Assembly: GCF_001418325.1 (NCBI RefSeq)
Contig: NZ_LIPN01000060.1
Coordinates: forward strand, 28,768-92,767
Direction of reading: 5' to 3'
Length of the DNA stretch: 64,000 nucleotides
Source: Streptomyces atriruber
GTDB taxonomy: Bacteria; Actinomycetota; Actinomycetes; Streptomycetales; Streptomycetaceae
The notes beneath the pieces were generated by a model. That model was not told where the DNA came from. It worked only from the letters and a program-made list of their open reading frames with translations, and ran no database searches. Position numbers and translations under genes: made by a program. Within the stretch, counting starts at the first letter, position 1. Each line of letters opens with the position of its first letter. Below are positions 49,601-57,265 of this stretch, piece by piece.

Positions 49601-51106
49601 TCAGGCGCTGGTCGGCAGCGCCTCGGTGGGCTCGGGGTCCTGTCGGTCGTCCGCGACGCGGCGGGTGCGGCGCATCGCCCAGCCGACCAGGGCCGCGGAC
49701 ACGACGGTGAGGACTGTCCCGGAGACGGTGACCGCCTCCCGGAACTGCCCGGTCTGCTGCGCGCTCCAGTGCCCCGCGGCGACGTTCCCGGCGAACACGG
49801 CGGCGAGCACGGTGCCGACCACGGCGACCCCGACCGCGGCGGTGACCTCGGTGGCGGTGTCGACCAGTGCCGCGCCGGTGGAGGTGCGGTTGCGGGGCAG
49901 GCCGTTGAGTACGTTGACCGCGGCGGCGGCGCCGACGACCCGCATCCCGGCGGCCACGAACACCAGCGCGACCGCCACCCAGGGGTACCCGAGGTTGCCG
50001 AACAGGGTGTAGACCGCGAGCCCGGCCACGACCGAGCCGGCACTGATCCATGCGGCACGGTCGATGCCGACCCACTCGACGAACCGGTGGACGAACGGAC
50101 CCCCCGCGATCAGCACGACGACCTGGGGCAGCATGCCGACGGACGCGAGCGTGGGCGACCAGCCCCAGTCCAACTGCAGTTGCAGCGTCACCAGGTAGGC
50201 GAGCCCGGCGTTGGCTAGGCCGGCCGCCGCCTTGTAGGCCAGCCCGCCGGAGACCTGGGGCCGGGCGACGAGCACGAGGTCGAGCAGCGGGTGCCGAGTC
50301 GATCGCTCGCGTACGACGAACAGGGCCGCGGCCACGACGACCCCGGCGACGGCGGCCCACGGCGCCCACGACCCGGCGCCCAGGTCCTCGAACAGGGTGG
50401 GTGCGACGAGGGCGAGCACGATGGTCGCGGTGCCCAGCACGCCGCCGGTCAGATCCGCGGGGGCCCGGTGCAGGTCGGCGGGGTCATCGGCCGGGACGCC
50501 GATCCGTATACCGGCGATCGCCAGCGCCACGATCGGCACGTTGACCAGCAGCAGGACCTGCCAGGGGGCGAAGGAGAGCACGAAGCCGCCCACGGTCGGG
50601 CCGATCGCGAGACCGGCCATGCCCACGGTGGAGATCAGCGTGATCGCCCGGACCCGCAGGCCCTCCTCATCGAACAGCCGGAAGGCCATGGCCATGGTCC
50701 CCGGCGTGGTCATCGCGGCCGCGAAACCCATCACCGCGCGGACGGCGATCAGCTCGTCCGTCTCGGTCACGGCCATCGACGCCAGGCTCGCGGCGCCGAG
50801 CAGGGTCAGCCCGGCGAGCATCACCCGGCGGCGACCGAGCCGGTCGGCGACCACGCCGAACACCAGCATCAGCGCGCCGAACACGACCGAGTAGCTGTTC
50901 GTGACCCACTGCAGGGCGACCGTCGGGGCCGCCAGTTCGCGGCCGATGGTCGGCAGGGCGACGTTGAGGACGGTGGTGCTCATCATCTCGAACAGGAAGA
51001 TCGCCGAAAGGCCGGCCAGGGCCACCCACGCCTCGCGCAGGGAACGGAACGATCCGGATGGCCCGGCCGCTGCCGGGCGCTCCTGGGTGACATGTGGGGG
51101 CGACAT
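49601..51106 (-). CDS. MFS drug-type transporter (14-TM, EmrB/QacA group)
   Basis: A 501-residue major facilitator protein with about 14 hydrophobic segments. Helix 1 and the following loop are LAGLSAIFLFEMMSTTVLNV and ALPTIGREL; motif A is GVVADRLGRRRVMLAG; motif C-like MAGLAIGPTVGGFVLSFAPW marks a drug/H+ antiporter. ATG 51106 is chosen for its site GGGAGGAAG; a frame extending to 51184 crosses the operator and is rejected. It is divergent from a TetR regulator with a perfect palindrome in between, the standard arrangement for a repressed efflux pump. The drug is not predictable. Confidence 0.92.
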   Translation of the reverse strand: MSPPHVTQERPAAAGPSGSFRSLREAWVALAGLSAIFLFEMMSTTVLNVALPTIGRELAAPTVALQWVTNSYSVVFGALMLVFGVVADRLGRRRVMLAGLTLLGAASLASMAVTETDELIAVRAVMGFAAAMTTPGTMAMAFRLFDEEGLRVRAITLISTVGMAGLAIGPTVGGFVLSFAPWQVLLLVNVPIVALAIAGIRIGVPADDPADLHRAPADLTGGVLGTATIVLALVAPTLFEDLGAGSWAPWAAVAGVVVAAALFVVRERSTRHPLLDLVLVARPQVSGGLAYKAAAGLANAGLAYLVTLQLQLDWGWSPTLASVGMLPQVVVLIAGGPFVHRFVEWVGIDRAAWISAGSVVAGLAVYTLFGNLGYPWVAVALVFVAAGMRVVGAAAAVNVLNGLPRNRTSTGAALVDTATEVTAAVGVAVVGTVLAAVFAGNVAAGHWSAQQTGQFREAVTVSGTVLTVVSAALVGWAMRRTRRVADDRQDPEPTEALPTSA

Positions 51107-51137
51107 GGGCTTCCTCCCGAAGGATGACACGAACGCT

Positions 51138-51152
51138 GTTCGTTGAACGAAC
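51138..51152. promoter_or_regulatory. Perfect 15-bp palindrome, TetR operator
   Basis: GTTCGTTGAACGAAC is a perfect palindrome about one central base, in the divergent region between the MFS and TetR genes. GAACGAACATTGTTC overlaps it as a second dyad (51145-51159), and further GTTC/GAAC half-sites follow to about 51177. It is the likely binding site of the adjacent TetR protein. Confidence 0.75.
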
Positions 51153-51198
51153 ATTGTTCTACCTAGGAACGGTGTTCGGGTCAAGCTATGCTGTCGAC

Positions 51199-51969
51199 AT
51201 GGGCAACAGGCGGGCTTCGGATCGAGCCGAGATGCGTGACGAATGGGCGGCGAAGGTTGCGGCTCTAGGGGGCGGGCCGGGCAGGGGCGAGCGGTCCGGC
51301 AAGGCCCCCATCACGGTCGCGCGGATCATGGACGCGGCGTTCGGGCTCGTCGAGACCGAGGGCTTCGACGCCCTGACGATGCGCCGGGTCGCCGCCGCGC
51401 TGCAGACCGGTCCGGCGTCGTTGTACGCGCACGTACGCAACAAGGCCGAGCTGGACGAGCTGCTGATCAGCGACCTGTGCGCCAGGGTGCCGGTGCCGGA
51501 GCCGGACCCCGCGCAGTGGACGGAGCAGATGCTGACGATCTGCCGGGCGCTGCGCGACGAGTACCTCCGCTACCCCGGCATCTCGCGCGCCGCACTGGCC
51601 GCGGCCCCGAACAGCCTGGACGCACTGCGGCTGAGCGAAGGCATGCTGACGATCCTGCTGGCCGCCGGAGTGCCGCCGCAGTCCGCCGCGTGGGCGATCG
51701 ATGCCGCGTTCCTGTACGTCTCGGCCTACTGCTTCGAGGTGTCGTTGCGGCACGACCCCGGCAGCGGAGTCGACCAGCGTGTCCTGGACCGGGACGCTCT
51801 GGTGGAGCGGTATCGCATGCTGCCCGCCGATACGTTCCCGAGTACGGTCGCCCACATCCGCGAGCTGACCTCCGGCGAGGGGCACGAGCGATTCGAGTTC
51901 ACGCTCACGGCGCTGCTCGGCGGCCTCGCCCCGGGCTCATCGCGCCCGCGGTCGGCGACCGGGGAGTAG
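51199..51969 (+). CDS. TetR-family regulator of the MFS transporter
   Basis: A 256-residue TetR regulator with an unusually long N-terminal arm (~35 residues) before the helix-turn-helix: ITVARIMDAAFGLVETEGFD, LTMRRVAAALQTGPASLYAH and VRNKAELDELL. The C-terminal ligand domain matches the larger TetR_C branch closest to tetracycline repressor (PGISRAALAAAPNSLDALRL). ATG 51199 is chosen because the frame upstream runs through the palindromic operator. Divergent from the MFS pump, it most likely represses both genes until a pump substrate binds. Confidence 0.92.
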   Translation: MGNRRASDRAEMRDEWAAKVAALGGGPGRGERSGKAPITVARIMDAAFGLVETEGFDALTMRRVAAALQTGPASLYAHVRNKAELDELLISDLCARVPVPEPDPAQWTEQMLTICRALRDEYLRYPGISRAALAAAPNSLDALRLSEGMLTILLAAGVPPQSAAWAIDAAFLYVSAYCFEVSLRHDPGSGVDQRVLDRDALVERYRMLPADTFPSTVAHIRELTSGEGHERFEFTLTALLGGLAPGSSRPRSATGE

Positions 51970-52074
51970 CCACCCGCTCCGCACCGGCTGCGGGCGGTCT
52001 GTCCCACCCGCCGGCCGTCTCTGCGCAACCGCGGGTCGGGCCGCCTTCACACACCGCTGGTCATCCATCACAAT

Positions 52075-54411
52075 GTGCGATCCCGGATCCGGATGGAGCG
52101 GGTGAATGCCCGGAGCGCGAAGCGGGGCGGCATGTCGAGACTCCTGCGCGGCTCACGCACGGCGACGGTCATGGCCGCGGCCGGGGGTGCCGCGCTCTGC
52201 GCCGCCGTTCCCGCGGCGCTCTCCGGAGCGGCGGCCACCTCGTGGTGGTTCATCGCGCCTGCCACGGTGCTCGCCGCGGTCGCGGGCACACTCGCCCCCG
52301 TACTCTTGGCTGCCTTGCAGCGCGGATGGGAGCGAGCGGAGGCACGTGACCTCGTGCTGATGCAGGACTGCGTGGTCTCACCGGCCGGGCAGCTGCCCTT
52401 CGTCCGTGAAGCGACGGACCCGATCCTGTTGGGAGTACATCCCGCCCGGGACGCCGACGAGGCGGGTCTGTGGGGCGCGTCAGAAGTGGAAGGACCCCCA
52501 CGGAACCGGGACGGCCCTCGGGTTCCTCCGTACGTTCCGCGGGACGTTCACCATCGGGTCGTCGAACTCGTCGCGGCCGGCGGCTTCGTGCTTCTCATCG
52601 GCGAGTCCACCGCGGGCAAGTCCCGCCTGGCCTACGAGGTGATGCGGGCAACCCTGCCCGATCACGTGCTGGTCGCCCCCTTGAGCCGAACGGCACTGGC
52701 TGCGGCGGTCGACCGGGCCTCCCGGCTCGCCCGGTGTGTGCTCTGGCTCGACGACGTGGAGCGTTTCCTCGGCCCGGAAGGGCTTTCGCGGTCGGGCATC
52801 GGCCGTCTGACCTCGGGCGGTGGCCACCATCGCGTCATCCTCGGCACGCTTCGCTCCTCGGAGATGACGCGCTACATGTCCCACCCGCACACGCGTCCGG
52901 CGGACGACACGGCGCCCTCCGAAGCGCGCGAAGCCCTCGAACAAGCCACGCAGATCCGGTTGGCACGCCTCTTCACCACGGATGAATGCGAGCGGGCGCA
53001 CACCAGGGTCTGGGACTCCCGGATCGCCGACGCACTCGCCCGCGCGGGCGAATACGGAATCGCCGAGTACCTCGCGGCCGGACCGGAGCTGCTCGGTGAC
53101 TGGCACGACGCATGGGACGTGGGCAACCACCCACGGGCCGCGGCACTGATCTCCGCCGCGGTCGACTGCCGGCGCGCAGGTCTGACCCGACCACTGTCCC
53201 GGCGGCTCCTGACCGCCTTGCACGACGCCTATCTGGAGGAGCGGGGAGGCGCTCGGCTGCGCCCGGAACCGCACGAGGACGCCTGGGAATGGGCCACGCA
53301 TCAGCGCCGTGCCACCACGGCACTGCTCACCCCCGTAGAGGGCCCGGAACCGGCGGGGTCCGTGAACGTCTTCGACTATCTGGTGGACGTCAGCCAGCTC
53401 CAGACCGCTCCGGCGAAGCGAGTCCCGGATCGGGTCTTCACCGCGGCCCTGGCGCACGCCGATGGGAACGAAGCCGCACGCCTTGCGTCGACAGCCCACG
53501 ACTATGGGCTGTACGCCATCGCGGCAAGGGCATACGACCGTGCGGTCCAGGAATACAGATCGCGCCTCGGCGCCACGCATCCCAAGGCGTTGATCAGCCA
53601 GAGCAATCTGGCCATGCTGCTGCGTAAACTGGGCCGCTTGGAAGAGGCCGAGCACTGCGCCCGGACGGCGTTCCAAGGCATGCGGGAGGTCCTCGGCTCC
53701 GATCACTCGGAGACGCTGACGGCGGCCAATCACCACGCCACGTGCCTGTTCGAGCTGGGCTACCTGGAACAGGCCGAAGCGGCCCATCGATCCGTCCTGG
53801 ACGCTCGGCTGCGCGTGATGGGGGCCGAGCACCCGAACACGCTGGCCAGTCGTGCGGATCTGGCCCTGGTGCTGTGCCAACTGGGCAGTCTCGACGAAGC
53901 CGAGGCGCAGCATCGCATCGCGCTCGACACCCGTACGCGGCTCATGGGGCCGGAGCACCCGGACACCCTGAGCAGCCGCGGCAGCTTTGCCGGACTGCTG
54001 CGCAGGTTGGGACGGCTGGCGGAAGCGGAACGCGAGCACGCCGCGGTCCTGGAGGCCCGCCGACGCACCCTCGGGGACGAACACCCCAAGACCCTCACCA
54101 GCCGAGCCAACCGTGCATCCCTCCTGCGCCGGCTGGGGCGCTGGGAGGAAGCGGAACGCGAGCACACCGTCGTGCTGGAAACCCGCCGACGCATCCTCGG
54201 GGACGAACACCCCAAGACCCTGACCAGCCGCAACAACGTGGCGCTCGTCCTGCGTGATCGGGGCCTGTTCGAGCAGGCAGCACGAGAACAACGAGCCGTC
54301 TTGCGGATGCGGATCCGGGCCCTGGGGCCCGAGCACCCCAAGACCCGGATCAGCCGCAGGCATCTGGCCGCGACGTTGGAGTGCCTGGAGCGTGGCGGTG
54401 GACCCGGGTGA
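52075..54411 (+). CDS. Membrane-anchored P-loop NTPase with TPR domain
   Basis: A 778-residue protein. Two hydrophobic segments at about residues 28-75 (TVMAAAGGAALCAAVPAAL, and SWWFIAPATVLAAVAGTLAP) anchor it in the membrane. A P-loop ATPase follows with FVLLIGESTAGKSRLAYEV near residue 176 and Walker B VLWLDDVERFLG. The last ~290 residues are about seven 42-residue TPRs of the kinesin-light-chain type, with the recurring GxEHPxTLxSR turn. This is a STAND-like layout: anchor, switch and peptide-binding repeats. The start is uncertain: GTG 52075 opens the frame, but ATG 52132, with GCGGGGCGG upstream, is a good alternative. The gene stands alone. No effector domain is visible. Confidence 0.8.
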   Translation: MRSRIRMERVNARSAKRGGMSRLLRGSRTATVMAAAGGAALCAAVPAALSGAAATSWWFIAPATVLAAVAGTLAPVLLAALQRGWERAEARDLVLMQDCVVSPAGQLPFVREATDPILLGVHPARDADEAGLWGASEVEGPPRNRDGPRVPPYVPRDVHHRVVELVAAGGFVLLIGESTAGKSRLAYEVMRATLPDHVLVAPLSRTALAAAVDRASRLARCVLWLDDVERFLGPEGLSRSGIGRLTSGGGHHRVILGTLRSSEMTRYMSHPHTRPADDTAPSEAREALEQATQIRLARLFTTDECERAHTRVWDSRIADALARAGEYGIAEYLAAGPELLGDWHDAWDVGNHPRAAALISAAVDCRRAGLTRPLSRRLLTALHDAYLEERGGARLRPEPHEDAWEWATHQRRATTALLTPVEGPEPAGSVNVFDYLVDVSQLQTAPAKRVPDRVFTAALAHADGNEAARLASTAHDYGLYAIAARAYDRAVQEYRSRLGATHPKALISQSNLAMLLRKLGRLEEAEHCARTAFQGMREVLGSDHSETLTAANHHATCLFELGYLEQAEAAHRSVLDARLRVMGAEHPNTLASRADLALVLCQLGSLDEAEAQHRIALDTRTRLMGPEHPDTLSSRGSFAGLLRRLGRLAEAEREHAAVLEARRRTLGDEHPKTLTSRANRASLLRRLGRWEEAEREHTVVLETRRRILGDEHPKTLTSRNNVALVLRDRGLFEQAAREQRAVLRMRIRALGPEHPKTRISRRHLAATLECLERGGGPG
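54001..54252 (+). repeat. Two near-identical 126-bp TPR units
   Basis: Units 54001-54126 and 54127-54252 encode consecutive 42-residue TPRs. The stretch CTCGGGGACGAACACCCCAA and its flanks recur 126 bases apart with very few differences, as do the GAAGCGGAACGCGAGCAC segments. Earlier TPRs in the gene are more diverged, so this looks like a recent tandem duplication. Confidence 0.7.
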
Positions 54412-54448
54412 CGTACCGGGATCGAGCCCGAGTCCGCGGTGTCCGGTG

Positions 54449-55003
54449 TCAGCGCGGTACGCCGAGGCCGTCCAGGACGATGCCCATCGCCCGGTCGAGC
54501 GCCTCGCCTTCGCCGAGGTCGGTGGCGTATGCGAGGGCTCGCAGGAGGAGGGAGACGTCGGCGCCGGTGACCTCGGGGCGGGCGGCGCCGACGGCCTGGG
54601 CGCGGTGGAGTGCGCCGTTCAGGGCCGAACGGAACGCGTCGGCCGCCTCGGTGACCGGTCGGGACAGGCCCGCTCCGTCGTCGCCGTGCGGAGGCAGCAG
54701 GTCCAGCAAGGTCATCTTCACCGGACCGGCCGCCGCGAGGGTCCTCATCAGGGAGGCGAAGGCCTTGCCGGGGTCCGGGTCGTCGGCCAGGCGCAGCGCT
54801 TCGGCGGTCAGTTTCTCCAGGTAGCGGCAGGCGGTGGCCTCGATCAGGTCCTGCTTGGTGGCGAAGTTCCGGAAGACGGTGGCGATGCTGACCCCGGCCC
54901 GTCGCGCCACCTCCTCGGTGGAGGCGGCGGCCCCCTTCTCGGCGAACACGTGCTCGGCTGCCAGCAGGACCTTCTCCCTGTTGGCGGCTCCATCGCGGCG
55001 CAT
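54449..55003 (-). CDS. TetR-family regulator of the PobA-like monooxygenase
   Basis: A 184-residue TetR regulator of normal size: REKVLLAAEHVFAEKGAAAS, TEEVARRAGVSIATVFRNFA and TKQDLIEATACRYLEKL make up the DNA-binding part; the remainder is a short helical ligand domain. ATG 55003 is chosen, with GGGACGAGG upstream; a GTG at 55039 lies inside the palindrome and is less likely. It is divergent from the flavin hydroxylase gene and probably represses it, binding the CGTAGTG-type dyad at 55028-55043 that overlaps the upstream edge of its own start region. Confidence 0.92.
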   Translation of the reverse strand: MRRDGAANREKVLLAAEHVFAEKGAAASTEEVARRAGVSIATVFRNFATKQDLIEATACRYLEKLTAEALRLADDPDPGKAFASLMRTLAAAGPVKMTLLDLLPPHGDDGAGLSRPVTEAADAFRSALNGALHRAQAVGAARPEVTGADVSLLLRALAYATDLGEGEALDRAMGIVLDGLGVPR

Positions 55004-55027
55004 GGCTGACCTCGTCCCTCTTACAAG

Positions 55028-55057
55028 CGTAGTGTGCACTACGTATTATTCGTAGTG
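55028..55057. promoter_or_regulatory. TetR operator: CGTAGTG dyad plus extra half-site
   Basis: CGTAGTG (55028-55034) and CACTACG (55037-55043) form a perfect inverted repeat around TG. A further CGTAGTG copy lies at 55051-55057. The region TATTATTCGTAGTG is AT-rich and likely overlaps the divergent promoters of the TetR and hydroxylase genes. Confidence 0.7.
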
Positions 55058-55128
55058 AAGACTTCGTTTAAGGGTAGGGCGTCACGACGCGGCGCGAGCC
55101 CTTACGGGAAAACCAAGGAGCACCCTCC

Positions 55129-56310
55129 ATGTCCGTTACGTATGAGAACACCACTGTCGTCATCGTGGGCTCGGGTGTCGCCGGGCTAGCTCTCGGCAAC
55201 TTCCTTCTGCGCAGCGGGATCGACTGTGTCGTCCTGGAGCGACGCAGCCGCGAGTACGTCGAGCGGCGCCAGCGCGCAGGGGTCATCGACACCCGCGCGG
55301 CGCGCATGTTCCGCGAGTGGGGCCTCGCGGACAGGGTCCTCGGTGGCGCCCCTTTAGAGCCGGTGCTGAACTTCCGCATCGACGGCCGGACACGGCCCTT
55401 CCGGTACGTGACCGACGATCACGGCGACGGACGCTTCTGCCCCCAGCAGGTGCTCGTGCGCAACCTCATCGACGTGTTCGTGCGTGATGGCGGGGACCTC
55501 CGCTTCGAAGCGGAGGATGTGGAGTTGCAGGACATCAGTGGTCCCCGGCCGCGGGTGCGGTACCGGGACCGGGCGGGGGTGACGCGGACCGTCGCATGCG
55601 ACTTCATCGCGGGCTGCGACGGAGACCACGGGGTCAGTCGGGCGAGCATCCCCGAGGGTGCGCTCACCCGCCACTCCCACGAGTACGGGTACGCCTGGCT
55701 GACCGTGCTGGCCGAGGCACCCGCCAACCACCAGTCCATGATGGCGATCCACCCCCGTGGCTTCGCCGGGCAGTTCGCCCGCGGACCCCGGGCCAGCCGG
55801 TTCTATCTTCAGTGCCCACTGGACAGCTCCGTCGAGGAGTGGCCGGACGACCGGATCTGGGAGGAGACCGAGGCGCGCTTCGGCGAACCGGTCGGGGTCA
55901 AGGGCCGCATCTCGAGCAAGACGCTGGTGCCACTGCGCAGTGTGGTCCACGCCCCGATGAGCCACGGGCGTCTGTACCTGCTCGGGGACGCCGCGCACAT
56001 CGTGCCGCCCATGAGCGCGAAGGGGATGAACCTTGCCCTGCACGACGCCGACGTGTTCGCCGCCGCCGTCGTGAAGCAGATCAAGGAGCAGGACGCGGGC
56101 CTGCTGGAGGCGTACTCCTCGACCTGCCTGAAGCATGTATGGAACTACCAGGCCTTCGCCGCATGGTTCACCGATCTCATGCACGACGCGGGAGATGCCT
56201 CGTACCACGGTGAATTCCGGCGCCGCCGCGCGCGTGCCGAGTTCGAGCGCCTCTACGACTCGGAGACCGCCAACCGGCTCTTCGGTGAATTCCTCACCGG
56301 CCTGAACTGA
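55129..56310 (+). CDS. PobA-like FAD aromatic hydroxylase with altered active site
   Basis: A 393-residue class A flavin monooxygenase that aligns end to end with 4-hydroxybenzoate 3-hydroxylase (PobA, 394 residues). It has the FAD loop GSGVAGLALG (residues 14-23), the DG motif AGCDGDHGVSR, HPRGF, and the GD motif LYLLGDAAHIVPP. Compared with the Pseudomonas enzyme as I recall it, Arg214 (substrate carboxylate) and Tyr222 are kept (Arg218, Tyr226), but Tyr201 is Met205, Ser212 is Phe216, and the Tyr385 position is not Tyr. Tyr201 and Tyr385 form the proton relay that activates the phenol, so the substrate is probably not plain 4-hydroxybenzoate. The start is ATG 55129 after AAGGAG. It is likely repressed by the divergent TetR protein. 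Confidence 0.87.
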   Translation: MSVTYENTTVVIVGSGVAGLALGNFLLRSGIDCVVLERRSREYVERRQRAGVIDTRAARMFREWGLADRVLGGAPLEPVLNFRIDGRTRPFRYVTDDHGDGRFCPQQVLVRNLIDVFVRDGGDLRFEAEDVELQDISGPRPRVRYRDRAGVTRTVACDFIAGCDGDHGVSRASIPEGALTRHSHEYGYAWLTVLAEAPANHQSMMAIHPRGFAGQFARGPRASRFYLQCPLDSSVEEWPDDRIWEETEARFGEPVGVKGRISSKTLVPLRSVVHAPMSHGRLYLLGDAAHIVPPMSAKGMNLALHDADVFAAAVVKQIKEQDAGLLEAYSSTCLKHVWNYQAFAAWFTDLMHDAGDASYHGEFRRRRARAEFERLYDSETANRLFGEFLTGLN

Positions 56311-56515
56311 GCCCGGCCGGAGGCGGTGCCGTGCACGCGATGCCGCCGATCTCTGCGCGCATTGCTGTTCTTCATCGGGAGCCGAACTGGCACTCTTGCG
56401 GCCGGTGTTCGGTTCACGCACACCACCACTGCCTGCCCGCCCCATGGATGACCTGGGGGACGACGACAGCACGGTTTCCACGGGGCAGGGCACCGGGGAT
56501 CATGGAGGGGAACAC

Positions 56516-57163
56516 ATGAAACGTCGCAGAATCGCCCGCAGCATAGGCGTCATGGCCGCCGCGGTCGGCTTGGCCTTCACGAGCAGCGGCCAGGCCGGCG
56601 CCATCGCACAGACCGCGATCACCTACGACGGCCCGTCCTGGTGCATCTACGGCCAAGCCGCCGTCGACGCGGCCGCATTCTCCGGAGCGGTGACCTTCGC
56701 AACCCACCCCGGGTGCGGCGGGTACAAGACGATGCCTGCTCACACGCTGTCCGTCGAACGGGTGCTGCTGGCCTACGACATGCCCAACAACAGGTGGTAC
56801 GAGTGCAACCGCACCACCCCCGTCCAGAACACCACCGCCTCCTACTACGTCAACTCGAACAGCAGCGGCCATGCCACCTGTGGCCTGGGTCAGTGGTACG
56901 CCTCGTTCACGGCCGCCTACGCCTGGGACGGCACCGCCTGGCGCGGCGCCTGGGTCGGCTCCAACAACCAATGGGTGCCGGTGTCCCTCGCCGCGAAGAG
57001 CGCTGCGGGCAGCGCCGCCAAGACGAGTGCGCCGCCCTCGGCGCCGAAGACCAGTGCAGCGGACGCCGTCAAGCGCGGCGAGGTCCGCCGTGGCAGCTCC
57101 ACCGGCCCCAGGATCGCCACCGACGAACTGCTGAGGGCGCCCACGGCCCCCGGCGGCAACTGA
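56516..57163 (+). CDS. Small secreted protein of unknown function
   Basis: A 215-residue protein with a clear signal peptide (MKRRRIARSIGVMAAAVGLA, then FTSSGQAGA) and a mature part of about 185 residues. The mature region holds five cysteines (SWCIYG, HPGCGGY, YECNRT, ATCGLG among them) and many aromatic/Asn-rich strands (NTTASYYVNSNSSG, AAYAWDGTAWRGAW), suggesting a compact beta-fold stabilised by disulfides. The last ~60 residues are Ala/Lys/Pro-rich and probably disordered. ATG 56516 has the strong site GGAGGGGA. No family is recognised. Transcription should stop at the perfect hairpin 13 bases downstream. It does not obviously relate to the hydroxylase upstream, 205 bases away. Confidence 0.82.
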   Translation: MKRRRIARSIGVMAAAVGLAFTSSGQAGAIAQTAITYDGPSWCIYGQAAVDAAAFSGAVTFATHPGCGGYKTMPAHTLSVERVLLAYDMPNNRWYECNRTTPVQNTTASYYVNSNSSGHATCGLGQWYASFTAAYAWDGTAWRGAWVGSNNQWVPVSLAAKSAAGSAAKTSAPPSAPKTSAADAVKRGEVRRGSSTGPRIATDELLRAPTAPGGN

Positions 57164-57176
57164 CCCGGTGAGTGAA

Positions 57177-57211
57177 CAGGAGTTCCCGCTCGCCCTGAGC
57201 GGGAACTCCTG
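57177..57211. terminator. Perfect 15-bp hairpin after the secreted protein gene
   Basis: CAGGAGTTCCCGCTC (57177-57191) and GAGCGGGAACTCCTG (57197-57211) pair perfectly around GCCCT. It is the strongest hairpin seen in the window, lies 13 bases after the stop, and faces the convergent carrier gene, so it can act on both strands. Confidence 0.9.
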
Positions 57212-57265
57212 GGATGTCCTGTTCCATGCCTGCCGCAGGCGGTTGTCGTGCCTGCCGGCGTGGGT

